DNA of 64,000 nucleotides from NCBI RefSeq assembly GCF_900114705.1, contig NZ_FOTW01000028.1, positions 31,341 to 95,340 on the forward strand. Direction: 5' to 3'. Below are positions 20,591 through 30,013 of the stretch, one piece after another; position 1 is the stretch's first letter, and each line of letters opens with the position of its first letter. Below the pieces are notes generated by a model. That model worked only from the letters and a program-made list of their open reading frames with translations. It was not told where the DNA came from and made no database searches. The position numbers were made by a program, and so were the translations under genes. The stretch comes from Rugamonas rubra. GTDB lineage: Bacteria; Pseudomonadota; Gammaproteobacteria; Burkholderiales; Burkholderiaceae_D.

Positions 20591-21181
20591 TCAGTCGGCG
20601 CGCAGGCCGGCCAGGATGCGCTCCAGCCCCTCCAGGGCCAGCGCCAATCGTTGCGCCGGGATGCCGTCCGGCTCCGCGATCCAGAACGAGGCCTCGGTCA
20701 CCGCGCCGTAGAGCATGCGGGCCAGCGCGCCGGCGTGGGACGGCGCCACGACGCCATCGGCGATCAGTCCTTCGAGCGCGGCTTGCAGCGCGGCGATGCC
20801 CTTGCTCTGGGCCGCCGCCGGCACGTCGCCGAACATCGCGCGCGCGTCCTGCAGAATGATCCGGCGGATCTCCGGCTCCAGCGCCAGTTCCAGGTAGGCG
20901 CGACAGCGCCGGCGAAAACTCTCCCACGCGGTGGGCGCGGCGGCGGCGATGGTCCGCAGGCGCCCGTCGACCTCGGCCTCGATCTGTTCGATCACCGCGA
21001 GCAGCAAGCGCTCCTTGCCGCCGAAATGGTGGTAGAGCGCGCCCCGCGTCAAACCGACGGCGGCCGTGAACTCGTCCATCGAGGCGTGGGCGTAACCCCG
21101 CTCGGCGAAGGCACGACGCGCCGAGGCCAGCAACTTGGCCCGGGTCTGTTCCATCATTTCGACGTGGGTCCGGTGTCCCAT
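20591..21181 (-). CDS. TetR-family regulator
   Basis: This 196-residue regulator has an N-terminal helix-turn-helix (residues about 12-60: SARRAFAERGYAHASMDEFT and GLTRGALYHHFGGKERLL). The start MGHRTHVEM was chosen because GGGAGGAGC sits 6 nt upstream of its ATG. A longer start 15 bp upstream would place that Shine-Dalgarno inside the gene. It is the first gene of the operon with cytochrome b561, so it likely controls a redox stress response. The inducer is unknown. Confidence 0.9.
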   Translation of the reverse strand: MGHRTHVEMMEQTRAKLLASARRAFAERGYAHASMDEFTAAVGLTRGALYHHFGGKERLLLAVIEQIEAEVDGRLRTIAAAAPTAWESFRRRCRAYLELALEPEIRRIILQDARAMFGDVPAAAQSKGIAALQAALEGLIADGVVAPSHAGALARMLYGAVTEASFWIAEPDGIPAQRLALALEGLERILAGLRAD

Positions 21182-21238
21182 GTTTGCTCCTCCCAATATG
21201 CGGTGCGCGCCATTTTACATCCGTCGCGTATGTAATTG

Positions 21239-21424
21239 CGGAATTCGTGGCCGGCACATCGCCTGGGCGGCAATGAGTCCTATCCCAACCTGTTTCAGCC
21301 GTACGGCGGCTTCCCGGACGGCGTCAAGGTGGACAACGGTTACATCACGCTGCCGGATCTGCCGGGCATTGGCTTCGAAGGCAAGGCCGACCTGTATGCC
21401 GAGATGATCAAACTCGCCGTGTAA
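21239..21424 (+). pseudogene. 3' fragment of an enolase-superfamily dehydratase
   Basis: About 60 residues ending FPDGVKVDNGYITLPDLPGI then GFEGKADLYAEMIKLAV match the extreme C-terminus of mandelate racemase / sugar-acid dehydratase proteins (KVxNGYxxLPDxPGIGFE). A stop codon lies directly upstream and the catalytic barrel is absent, so this is a truncated relic. The stretch from here to 21619 holds nothing else recognisable. Confidence 0.5.
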
Positions 21425-21619
21425 CTGCCGCTCGCCCATGCCGGCACAAGCTGGCCACGAGAAGGCCGGCATGCGGCGCCGCTCCGCCGCCGCCGCTGAC
21501 AACGTGCTCGCGCCATTTGCCAATGACGGTCCATGTCCGCACTTCCTGCGCCCGGAACGCGCTCGGCGGTGTCGGCCGTCTGAATAGCCGGCCGTTCACG
21601 CGGCATCACTGAGCGCTAC

Positions 21620-22033
21620 TCATCCTGGTTGGTGGCACACTGCTTCAATGTTGTTGCCTTCTAAATCAATGACAAAGGCACCATAGTAGTTAGGGTGATA
21701 GTCCGGGCGGAGGCCGGGGGCACCATTGTCTTTTCCTCCGGCGCTGATCGCTGCGAGGTAAAAAGCATCCACTTGCGCACGAGTTTCTGCCCGCCATGCC
21801 AGGTGGCAGCCGGCAGTCGCTGATGGCCCGCCGTACGGTGATGGGCCATCGATGAACCATACATCGGCTTTTTTGCCGTCAGGCTCAGAGGAGTCAGGGT
21901 AAGCAAACCCCAACATGTTCGCGCCGTAGTTGCCTTCGAAGCATACGCTGTAGCCCAATGGCGCAAGTGCCGCGCTGTAAAACGTTTTGGTACGACCAAT
22001 ATCGGTCACGCGGAAAGTCATATGGTCAAGCAT
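21620..22033 (-). CDS. VOC-family (glyoxalase-like) protein
   Basis: This 137-residue protein has the vicinal-oxygen-chelate fold. It begins LDHMTFRVTDIGRTKTFYSA with a likely metal His at position 4, has HLAWRAETRAQVDAFY in the middle and DLEGNNIEAVCHQPG at the end with the usual metal Glu. Members include glyoxalases, dioxygenases and antibiotic-binding proteins, and the specific substrate cannot be told. It is monocistronic. Codon use is less GC-rich than its neighbours, suggesting a different history. Confidence 0.85.
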   Translation of the reverse strand: MLDHMTFRVTDIGRTKTFYSAALAPLGYSVCFEGNYGANMLGFAYPDSSEPDGKKADVWFIDGPSPYGGPSATAGCHLAWRAETRAQVDAFYLAAISAGGKDNGAPGLRPDYHPNYYGAFVIDLEGNNIEAVCHQPG

Positions 22034-22486
22034 GGTGAGTTACTCCTGAGGTAAATTGTCGTGTGCGATTGATACATGATAACTGTACAGGCATACAGTA
22101 TTAATGGCAAGATATTAACACTACAAGGGCTGGGGACGGGACGATTAGCCTCCGATCAGATAGTGCCGGCACTGTGCCTCCGCCGGCGATCCGCTGGTGT
22201 AGGCGCTTGCAAGCGCTCGGGATGCCAACAATTCATCGTTATTCCAGCATCCGGCGACGCACGACACGGTGATGTATGTGGAGGGCGCGCCGGTGTTGCG
22301 CAACAGCAGCAACGTGGTCGGCCTGGCGGCATCCTCGGCGGCGCAACCTCCAGCGCGTGCCGGTTTGGCTGAACAGCTCCGGCGACGGCTGGACGCTTTG
22401 CCCGCGCCCGGTTTTCTATTGTAAGATCGGCGGATTCGCCGCTTCTTTCACCCCGGCGCCCCCCCCCAAGTACTCAAAAGGAAACC
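22034..22486. other. Gene-free stretch between VOC and LivK-like genes
   Basis: These 453 bp separate divergent genes. They hold a small inverted repeat near 22203 (GGCGCTTGCAAGCGC) and a run of nine C residues just before the LivK-like gene. A 50-codon reading at 22272-22424 (MYVEGAPVLRNSSNVVGLA) has no recognised family and is not called as a gene. Confidence 0.5.
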
Positions 22487-23629
22487 ATGCCGTTCACATC
22501 GAAAGTAGTCTTCATGGCCGTCGCGCTGGCCTGCGCGGCCGGCGCTCGGGCCGACGACGTCATCAAAATCGGCCATGTGGCGGCGACCTCCGGTCCCATC
22601 GCCCACCTCGGCAAGGACAACGAGAACGGCGCGCGCATGGCGGTCGACGAGTTGAACGCCAAGGGCGTGCTGATCGGCGGCAAGCGCTACCGCGTGGTGC
22701 TGCAGGCCGAGGACGACGCCGGCGATCCAAAGCAGGGCGCCGCCGTGGCGCAGAAACTGGTCGACGCCAAGGTGCAGGGCGTGGTCGGCCACGAGAACTC
22801 GGGCACCACGATACCGGCCTCGCGGATCTACCACGCGGCGGGCATTCCGCAGATTTCACCCTCCGCCAGCAACCCCAAGTACACGCGCCAGGGCTACAAC
22901 ACGGCCTTCCGCAACATCGCCAACGACGAGCAACTGGGTGCCGCGCTGGCCAGGTATGCGGTGCAGGCCGGCAAGGCCAAGCGCATCGCCGTCGTCGACG
23001 ACCGCACCGCCTACGGCCAGGGTGTCGCCGACGAGTTCGCCAAGGGCATCAAGCGGGCCGGCGCGGGCGCCAGCATCGTCGCGCAGCAGTACACCAACGA
23101 CAAGGCGAGCGACTTCAGCGCCATCCTGACCGCCATCAAGGCCAGCAAGCCGGACCTGATCTTCTTCGGCGGCATGGACGCCGTCGGCGGGCCGATGCTG
23201 CGCCAGATGAGGCAGTTGGGCATGGCCGTCCAGTTCATGGGCGGCGACGGCCTGTGTTCCGATTCGCTGGCCCGGCTGGCCGGCGACGCCATGCGCGACG
23301 GCCAGGTGATCTGCGCCGAGGCCGGCGGCGTCGAGCCGGCGCAGCAAAAGGGCATGGACGATTTCAGGGCGGCGTACCGGCGCAAATTCGGCATCGGGGT
23401 GGAGACCTACGCGCCGTACGCCTACGACGCGCTGCTGACCATGGTGCAGGCGATGCAGCAGGCCGGTTCGCCCGAGCCGGCCAGGTATTTGCCGGTGCTG
23501 GCGAAGATCCGCCACCAGGGCGTGACGGGCAATATCGCCTTCGACGCCAGGGGCGATGTGCAAGACGGCGTGTTGACCATCTACACCTTCCGGGGCGGCA
23601 AGCGCCAGCAGGTGGCCGTGGTGAAATAG
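22487..23629 (+). CDS. LivK-like branched-chain amino-acid ABC binding protein
   Basis: This 380-residue periplasmic protein has a signal peptide cleaved around residue 22 (ARA/DD). It has the two-lobe family fold: IKIGHVAATSGPIAHLGKDN, LQAEDDAGDPKQGAAVAQKL, VVGHENSGTTIPAS and DDRTAYGQGVADEFA. It should bind leucine-like or other amino acids for ABC import. No permease or ATPase genes are adjacent, so it is an orphan that may serve a transporter encoded elsewhere. Confidence 0.92.
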   Translation: MPFTSKVVFMAVALACAAGARADDVIKIGHVAATSGPIAHLGKDNENGARMAVDELNAKGVLIGGKRYRVVLQAEDDAGDPKQGAAVAQKLVDAKVQGVVGHENSGTTIPASRIYHAAGIPQISPSASNPKYTRQGYNTAFRNIANDEQLGAALARYAVQAGKAKRIAVVDDRTAYGQGVADEFAKGIKRAGAGASIVAQQYTNDKASDFSAILTAIKASKPDLIFFGGMDAVGGPMLRQMRQLGMAVQFMGGDGLCSDSLARLAGDAMRDGQVICAEAGGVEPAQQKGMDDFRAAYRRKFGIGVETYAPYAYDALLTMVQAMQQAGSPEPARYLPVLAKIRHQGVTGNIAFDARGDVQDGVLTIYTFRGGKRQQVAVVK

Positions 23630-23713
23630 ACGCTTGAATTCGCCCCGCCGGATGCCCGGCGAGCGCCCGCTCTCGCGGTGGCGGCGGCTTCGACTGGTGG
23701 CGCGCCGTCCAGC

Positions 23714-25378
23714 TTAGGCCGCCGCGGCGATGGACGGGCGGGGGTGGGGCGGCTGGCGCCGAAGCTGGGCCGTTCCGCTCGCCTGCTGCCGCCCGCCCGC
23801 CGGCGCGGTCCGATTCCCTGGGCCGGAGAAGTTGAATATGCTGACATCGCGTTTCAATTCCTCGGCCTGCTCTTGCAGGCTGCTGGTGGCGCTGGAAGCT
23901 TGTTCGACCAAGGCGGCGTTTTGTTGGGTTGCCTCGTCCATGTGGTCGATCGCCTGGTGGATCTGGTCAATTCCATGGCTTTGTTCATGGCTGGCCGTGG
24001 CGATCTCGCTGACGAGGGTGGTCACTTGTTTGACCGACTGAACGATCTGACGCATGGCTTGGCCGGCTTCGTCGACCAGGCCGCTACCGGCGTCGATCTT
24101 GTCGACGGTGTCGGCGATGAGGACCTTGATCTCCTTGGCCGCGCCGGCCGAACGCTGGGCAAGGCTGCGCACCTCGGTGGCGACAACGGCGAAGCCCTTG
24201 CCGTGTTCGCCGGCGCGCGCCGCCTCCACCGCAGCGTTGAGCGCCAGTATATTGGTCTGGAAGGCGATGCCGTCGATCATGCCGATGATGTCGACGATGC
24301 GCCGCGAGCTCTCCTGAATCGAGGCCATCGTTGCGATGACGGAGCCGACCACCTGGCCACCGTCGACGGCAAAGCCGCTGGCCTTGAGTGCGATCAGATT
24401 GGCCTGTTGGGCGTTGCCGGCGTTTTGCTGCACGGTGCCGGTCAATTGCTGCAAGGCCGAGGAGGTCTGCGCCAGGGTGTTGGCTTGCACCACCGTGCGG
24501 GACGACAAATCCATATTCCCTGCGGCGACCTCGCGCGACACGGTCGATATCGTGTCGGCGCTGAAGCGGATTCTGCCGACCGTGCCGCTCAGGCTGTCCT
24601 TCATGCGGTTGAGCGCGGCCAGCAGTTGCCCAGGCTCGTCCTGGTGGACAGTGTCGATGTGCCCTTGCAGTTCGCCCGCCGCCACGGCGTTTGCCACATT
24701 GACGGCGTCGCGCAACGGACCGGTGATGCTCTTGGAGATGCACACCGCTCCGGCGATTGCCGTGCCCAAGGAAGTCGCCAGGATCAACAGCAGCAAGGTG
24801 GTGGCGGCAGCGATGCGCTCGTTGGAATTGGTTTCGGTCGCCGCGGCGCGTTGGTTGGAGAGGGCCACCACGTGGTTGATCGCCAGCAGGTGCTTGTCGT
24901 ACGCCTGTTTCATCTTGGCCATGGCGGCAAGCGCGTCTGCCCTGTTGTGGGCCCTCATCGCCGGGATCAGCTCTTTCTGCGCGGCGTCGTAGAAGGCGAG
25001 CGCGGGCTCATGGGCTTGTACTAGCAAGGCGTTGGCGAGTTCGCTCTCCAGTTTCTCCTTCATCCAGAAGGCATGCCGCGTGTCATATTCATTCTTCAAG
25101 CGGGCAAAGTGCTCGACCAGCTTGTCGTGCTCCGCCGTATCCTCGGCCATCAGCATTTGAAACCCCACCAGATAGGATTCCAAGATGTATTCCGGCGGCG
25201 GCAGCACGTCGGCGATCAGGTCTTTGCTCTGGATGATCCGTTGATACAACTGCCCGTTCACCTTCAACTCGTTCAAGGTCTTGAAGGACCAGATCCCGTA
25301 AACGGCAAATCCGAGCGAAAACAGGGCGACCAGCACTGCAATACGTTGGGACAGCTTGAGTGCGCGTAACAAATTCAT
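23714..25378 (-). CDS. Methyl-accepting chemotaxis protein
   Basis: This 554-residue chemoreceptor has a first membrane helix at about 12-30, a four-helix-bundle periplasmic sensor to about 185 and a second helix at about 188-210 (TTLLLLILATSLGTAIAGAV). A HAMP domain and a long coiled-coil signalling domain follow, with the hairpin tip EAARAGEHGKGFAVVATEVR. It would control the CheA kinase in response to an unknown ligand. No CheW/CheR pentapeptide is evident at the C-terminus. It is monocistronic. Confidence 0.93.
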   Translation of the reverse strand: MNLLRALKLSQRIAVLVALFSLGFAVYGIWSFKTLNELKVNGQLYQRIIQSKDLIADVLPPPEYILESYLVGFQMLMAEDTAEHDKLVEHFARLKNEYDTRHAFWMKEKLESELANALLVQAHEPALAFYDAAQKELIPAMRAHNRADALAAMAKMKQAYDKHLLAINHVVALSNQRAAATETNSNERIAAATTLLLLILATSLGTAIAGAVCISKSITGPLRDAVNVANAVAAGELQGHIDTVHQDEPGQLLAALNRMKDSLSGTVGRIRFSADTISTVSREVAAGNMDLSSRTVVQANTLAQTSSALQQLTGTVQQNAGNAQQANLIALKASGFAVDGGQVVGSVIATMASIQESSRRIVDIIGMIDGIAFQTNILALNAAVEAARAGEHGKGFAVVATEVRSLAQRSAGAAKEIKVLIADTVDKIDAGSGLVDEAGQAMRQIVQSVKQVTTLVSEIATASHEQSHGIDQIHQAIDHMDEATQQNAALVEQASSATSSLQEQAEELKRDVSIFNFSGPGNRTAPAGGRQQASGTAQLRRQPPHPRPSIAAAA

Positions 25379-25713
25379 CTGATGCCTCTTAACTCGGTGG
25401 GCGACTGGCGTCGCATTGAGCTTGGGTCGGGGCGGCGTTGCGCATGGCGGGTGGCCGCTACAACTTCCGACGGTAATTTCTTGTGGTGTGAAGATTTTAT
25501 CTTACAAAAATATCGAATATAGCAATTAAACTAATTTATTTGATTAATTTGTTGTTCTATTGGCGGCGATTATTTTGATCTTGACTGCGCCGTCGAGCGC
25601 ATCCCGCCGCCTCGAGCTCGGCCACGCTGAGGCCGGCGCCGCGTCGCCTATAGATACTTGTAACTTAGTAATATGTCCCCAAGTAAGTCGGCATCCCCAC
25701 CACGCAGAAAGTG
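25379..25713. other. Gene-free, partly AT-rich spacer
   Basis: These 335 bp separate the chemoreceptor start and the nitroreductase start, which are divergent. The centre (about 25490-25570) is markedly AT-rich and probably carries both promoters, but no clear sigma-70 or sigma-28 box could be fixed. No gene or repeat is seen. Confidence 0.5.
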
Positions 25714-26361
25714 ATGCACCCAATGCCTGAATTGCTGAATCGACTCGAATGGCGCTACGCCACCAAAAAGATGGACCCTAGCAAGGATGTTGCGCAGGAA
25801 AAGGTCGAGCGCATCCTCGAGGCGGTGCGCCTGACGGCCAGCTCCAGCGGCCTGCAGCCGTACGAGGTCATCGTCGTCACCAACCCGGCGGTGCGCGAGC
25901 AGATCAAGCCGCACGCCTGGAACCAGGGCCAGATCTCGGACTGCTCGCACCTGCTGGTGTTTGCCGCCTGGGACAACTACACCGCCGAGCGCATCAACGG
26001 CATGTTCGACCTGGTGAACGAGCAGCGCGGTCTGAAAAACGAGGGCTGGGAGGCGTATCGGCAACAGCTGCTGGCCAGCTATCCGGCGCGCGACGCGCAG
26101 ACCAATTTCGAGCACGCCGCCCGGCAAGCCTATATCGGCCTCGGTTCGGCGCTGATCGCCGCCGCCTACGAGGAGGTCGACAGCACGCCGATGGAGGGCT
26201 TCGACCCGGCCAAGGTCGACGAGGTGCTCAAGCTGCGCGAGCGCGGCCTGCGCTCGGTGGTGATGCTGCCGCTGGGCTATCGGGCCGGCGAGGGCGACTG
26301 GCTGGTGGCGCTGAAGAAGGTGCGCCGTCCGCGCGCGCAGTTCGTCACCGAGGTGGCGTAA
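25714..26361 (+). CDS. Nitroreductase-family NAD(P)H oxidoreductase
   Basis: This 215-residue FMN-dependent enzyme family reduces nitro compounds, quinones or flavins. Features are RYATKKMDPSK near the N-terminus (FMN phosphate contact), LTASSSGLQPYEVIVV, and the C-terminal loop RSVVMLPLGYRAGEGDW. The start could be the ATG at 25714 or that at 25723; neither has a strong ribosome-binding site. It is monocistronic, with an intrinsic terminator downstream. Confidence 0.9.
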   Translation: MHPMPELLNRLEWRYATKKMDPSKDVAQEKVERILEAVRLTASSSGLQPYEVIVVTNPAVREQIKPHAWNQGQISDCSHLLVFAAWDNYTAERINGMFDLVNEQRGLKNEGWEAYRQQLLASYPARDAQTNFEHAARQAYIGLGSALIAAAYEEVDSTPMEGFDPAKVDEVLKLRERGLRSVVMLPLGYRAGEGDWLVALKKVRRPRAQFVTEVA

Positions 26362-26418
26362 GCCCCGTCCAGCCCGGCCGGCCGGCGCCGCTTGCGGCCG
26401 GCCGGCGTTGGCCGCCGA

Positions 26419-26443
26419 GCCCCTGTTTCAGGGGCATTTTTTT
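26419..26443 (+). terminator. Intrinsic terminator after the nitroreductase gene
   Basis: GCCCCTG and CAGGGGC form a 7-bp stem with a TTT loop, followed by ATTTTTTT. It lies 57 bp after the nitroreductase stop. Confidence 0.9.
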
Positions 26444-26553
26444 CGTCCGGAAGTACTCTTGCTTGTGAGAATTGGTCGTGGAAAAGCTTATAATTAGTTA
26501 AACCTTGGATTTTTCACCATCACCCTGCGCCCGATCGGCAAGGCAAGAACACC

Positions 26554-28164
26554 ATGACCAGCATCTCCCCAGTCGGCGCCGCGAGCGCCATCCAGAGCGG
26601 CGCGGCCGCCGCCGCCAACCGGGCCGAGGCGCCGTCGTCCAAGGCGGCGGCGGCCGACGCCGTCGTCAAGCTCAGCCCGGAAGCACTGGCGGCCTCGCTG
26701 CAGGGCCTGCCCCGCGTGGTGGACGCCGGCGGCGCGCCGCTGATCTGGGAAAGCAAGTCGCGCGACCCGATCACCTCCCTGATCGAGCGCAACTACTCGG
26801 CGCAGTCGACGGCCGGCCGCTTCCGCGGCCTGGGGGCGGCGCTGCTCGGCAGCTTCAAGGGCGAGGGCGCCGACGTGTCGCAGGCGGCGCAGCAATTGCC
26901 GCCGGGGACGCAGGTGGCCGGCTACGGCGCGTTGTTCTCGACCCAGCCGCCGGCGCTGCACGGCCGTGGCGACAACCAGGTCAGCCTCAACATCACCACC
27001 AAGAGCGGCGCCAAGGTAAAGGTGACGCTGGACAGCCAGGACGACGGCCTGGCCGTGCAAATGAGCACGAGCGGCTCGCTGAGCGAGGGCGAGCGCGGCG
27101 CGCTGGCCGGCCTGGCGGCCGCCTTCCAGGGCGCCATCGACGGCATGACCCAGGAGCCGCCCAAGCTCAAGCTGGACGGCTTGACCCAGTTCGACCGCAC
27201 GCTGTTGGCGTCGGTGGACCTGCACGTGGCGGTGCGCTTGCCGAACGATCCGCAGCGCACGCAAAGTTTGGACTTCCACGCCGACGGCGCGCACAGGACG
27301 GTCGGCATCGACGGCCCGTCCGGCGCGGCCAAGGTCAGCGTCGACCTGGCCAAGCTGGCCGGCCTGGGCAGCGCGGAGCAGCAGGCCAAGGCGATGGGCA
27401 GCTACTTGAAGCAGGTCGACCAGGCCGCCGCGCGAGGCCGTGGCGACGCCGGGCTGGTGGCCATGTTCAAGGACGCCTTTACCGCCATGAACAGCCATGT
27501 CGGCGCGCCCAACCAGCCGGCCGTCGGCGGCTACCAGTCCCGCCAGGTGACGCTGTCCGACGAGGACCACGCCATGCTGACCGGCTTGGCCGACTTCAGC
27601 GCCTCGATCACACAGGCCGTGAAGTCGATCAATCCGCTGCGCCCCGGCGAGCTGGACCGCTTTTCCTACGAGTTGTCGCAGAACACCAGCGTCGGCGGCC
27701 GCAGCCAGGGCGACCGCACCATCGCGCAGCAACAACAATCGTCGCTGAGCGCCGCCTTCCACGCGTCCAACAAGTCCGGCGTCGAGCTGCGCCTGGACTT
27801 GACGCAGGAATCGCAGAACTACGACTACTACCAGATCGAGGACACGGCCAGCAGCAACGCCGACATGGCCTATCGCGACGGCCTGCTAACGCGGGCCACG
27901 CTGAGCCAGGAGGCGCGCCAGTCGACCCGCCTGATGCGCTACGAGATGGGCCGCCTGACAGCGGACACGACCACGCCCGGCCATCAATCGTTGCAGCGCG
28001 ACCTGGTGGCGGCGCTGGCGCCCGACCTGAAGGGCGAGCGCCGCAAGACCGCCGACGAGATCTACCAGCACCAGCAGGCGCTGGCCCAGGTACACGAGCA
28101 GGTCTTCCTGCGCGCCTATCCCGAGCAAAGCGACAGCGCCTGGTCGGTGGCGCCGGCCGGCTAA
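26554..28164 (+). CDS. Uncharacterised 536-residue protein
   Basis: I do not recognise a functional family. The protein has no signal peptide or membrane helix. It opens with an Ala/Ser-rich, low-complexity stretch (1-45) ending in VKLSPEALAASLQG, reminiscent of flagellar hook-associated or hook-length proteins. It is Gln- and Ala-rich throughout. Regions such as QVSLNITTKSGAKVKVTLDS and GVELRLDLTQESQNYDYYQI suggest beta structure. The C-terminal third is helical. It is a lone gene with a promoter in the 190 bp upstream and is convergent with the exosortase gene. Confidence 0.75.
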   Translation: MTSISPVGAASAIQSGAAAAANRAEAPSSKAAAADAVVKLSPEALAASLQGLPRVVDAGGAPLIWESKSRDPITSLIERNYSAQSTAGRFRGLGAALLGSFKGEGADVSQAAQQLPPGTQVAGYGALFSTQPPALHGRGDNQVSLNITTKSGAKVKVTLDSQDDGLAVQMSTSGSLSEGERGALAGLAAAFQGAIDGMTQEPPKLKLDGLTQFDRTLLASVDLHVAVRLPNDPQRTQSLDFHADGAHRTVGIDGPSGAAKVSVDLAKLAGLGSAEQQAKAMGSYLKQVDQAAARGRGDAGLVAMFKDAFTAMNSHVGAPNQPAVGGYQSRQVTLSDEDHAMLTGLADFSASITQAVKSINPLRPGELDRFSYELSQNTSVGGRSQGDRTIAQQQQSSLSAAFHASNKSGVELRLDLTQESQNYDYYQIEDTASSNADMAYRDGLLTRATLSQEARQSTRLMRYEMGRLTADTTTPGHQSLQRDLVAALAPDLKGERRKTADEIYQHQQALAQVHEQVFLRAYPEQSDSAWSVAPAG

Positions 28165-28233
28165 GCGGCGCCGCCCGCCCAAGCGCACCGCGCCCCGTCC
28201 GGACCCGTTCCGGCGGGGCGTTGTTGCGTCCGC

Positions 28234-29832
28234 TCAGGGGCGGGCGTTGGCGGCCAGCGTCGCCTCGAGCGGCGCCAGGTTGGCCGCAACGAAGCTGCGC
28301 AGCGCGGCGCGGGCCGTCTCCGGCTGCTCGTCGAGCGGCGTATAGAGCAGCAGCACGGCGCCGTCGTCGCTGCCGCGCAGCAGGCGTTGGCGCAGCGCCC
28401 ACAGCTTGCCGACATAGTCGTTGGCGGTGCGGCGCCCGTCGATGGCGTACCAGCGCCACACCAGCAAGCGGCCGTTGGCGCCCTTGAGCACCGTCTCGTT
28501 CACCGTCAAGGCCTGGCCCTGCAGGCTCTCCTGGCGCAGCGCGCTACCGGCCTCGTGCCAGGCCTGATTCTTGGCGTCCAGCGTGAGGCGGTTGCCGGAG
28601 CTGATCATCGGCCGTTCCGGCTGCTGGTTGCGGTAGTACAGCAGCGTCAGTCCGACCTGCTGTTGGCCGGCGGCGTAGCTTTGCCGCAGCTGCGCGGCGG
28701 GGGCGGCGAAGGCCGGCTGCCAGTCGGCGAACGGGGCGGTGGCCGGCCAAGCGGCCTGGAAGCCGTCCAGCCGCACCGGCTGTGGATTGAACTGGGCCCG
28801 TTCCAGATAGCCGGCGGCCAGCGGCCCGGCGCCGGCGGCCAGCAGCACGGCCAGCGCCGCCAGCGCCAGCCGGGCCGGCGCGGCCGACGGCGTGGCGGCC
28901 GTCGCGGCGGCGCGGGCGCGGGCGGCGGCGTCGGGCAGCGGCTGGCGGCGGTCCTCGCGCCACAGGCTGCCGATCAGGAACAGCAGCGAGATCACCAGGC
29001 CGAAGAAGACCCAGCCGTAGATCAGGTGGTCGAAGCCGACCGCCATTGTCATGCCGCTCAGGTGGCCCATCAGGACGATGCCGTAGGCGCGCACCGCGTT
29101 GGCGGCGATCGGCACGAGCACGGCGAGGGCGATGAAGGCGGCCTGGCGCAGCCGCGAGCGGTAGGTCAGCCAGGCGTACAGGCTGCCCAGCGTCAGCGAC
29201 GAGATCAGGTAGCGCAGGCCGCTGCAGGCCTCGACCACCGACCAGCTGCCGCTCGGTATCATGAAGGTGTTGCCTTCGCGTAGGACGGGGATGCCGCTCA
29301 GGCGCAGGGCGGCGATGGTGGCGTTGGCGGTCACGTCCATCAGCGGCGGAATGAAGACGTCGCCGAAGGGCACGGCGAACACCAGGAACAGCAGGGGAAA
29401 GGCGATGGCGCGGGCGACGCGGCGGCCCAGCAGCAGCAGCACCGCCAGGGGCAGCATGGCGACCATGGCGTACTGGCGCACGATCTGCACCTCGCCCAGT
29501 TGCGCCAGCAGCCAGGCGGCGGCGCAGCCCAGCAGCAGGGGCAGGGCGGGCCAGCAGGGGCGCAGCGGCAGGCGCGCCAGCGCGGCACGCTGCTGCCAGA
29601 TCAGCCACAGCGCGCCGGGCAGGATCAGGTAGCCGTGGGCGAAGGTGTCGGAACGGTTCCAGATCGCCACGATGGAGCGCGCCGTGGCCAGGTTCGCCAG
29701 CAGCGGCAACAGCAGCGCCAGGGCCAGGCACAGCGCCAGGCCGGCGCCGGAGCGGGGCAGCGCGGCGATGGCGGCGGGGGCGACGCCTGGCGTGATGGTC
29801 GGCTGCGGCAGGGTCGGCTTGTCGTCCGGCAT
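28234..29832 (-). CDS. xrtA: Exosortase A with fused EpsI domain
   Basis: This 532-residue inner-membrane protein has an N-terminal exosortase of about eight membrane helices, carrying Cys in VVEACSGLRYL, Arg in ANAVRAYGIVLMGHLSG and His in FDHLIYGWVFF. This transpeptidase is thought to cleave PEP-CTERM tails of exported proteins. A C-terminal soluble domain (about 320-532, QVGLTLLYYRNQQPERPMIS) matches EpsI. XrtA-EpsI fusions are known beside exopolysaccharide genes, but no PEP-CTERM substrate or polysaccharide genes are visible here. Confidence 0.92.
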   Translation of the reverse strand: MPDDKPTLPQPTITPGVAPAAIAALPRSGAGLALCLALALLLPLLANLATARSIVAIWNRSDTFAHGYLILPGALWLIWQQRAALARLPLRPCWPALPLLLGCAAAWLLAQLGEVQIVRQYAMVAMLPLAVLLLLGRRVARAIAFPLLFLVFAVPFGDVFIPPLMDVTANATIAALRLSGIPVLREGNTFMIPSGSWSVVEACSGLRYLISSLTLGSLYAWLTYRSRLRQAAFIALAVLVPIAANAVRAYGIVLMGHLSGMTMAVGFDHLIYGWVFFGLVISLLFLIGSLWREDRRQPLPDAAARARAAATAATPSAAPARLALAALAVLLAAGAGPLAAGYLERAQFNPQPVRLDGFQAAWPATAPFADWQPAFAAPAAQLRQSYAAGQQQVGLTLLYYRNQQPERPMISSGNRLTLDAKNQAWHEAGSALRQESLQGQALTVNETVLKGANGRLLVWRWYAIDGRRTANDYVGKLWALRQRLLRGSDDGAVLLLYTPLDEQPETARAALRSFVAANLAPLEATLAANARP

Positions 29833-30013
29833 GGCTTGTCTTCCGCTGAGGGCTGTGGCGCGCCGGCCATGAAGGCCAGCATGAAACCTCGCCGGTTATC
29901 TTGATAATTATCTAAAAGACATTTAAGTTCCGTATGTTACCGTAGTTTCGTTTGCATTATTGTAATTTTTTTGTGCTAAGGTGGGCGTTCCCGCCCACTT
30001 CCCGGTGCCCCGC

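Noticed and set aside
22272..22424. 50-codon frame MYVEGAPVLRNSSNVVGLA
   Set aside because: There is no recognised family, no clear ribosome-binding site and no supporting context. It could be a relic, but evidence is too thin to call.
29981..30013. GTG start upstream of the trypsin-like gene
   Set aside because: It falls in a GTGGGCG/CGCCCAC hairpin and would place a non-hydrophobic leader before a clear signal peptide.
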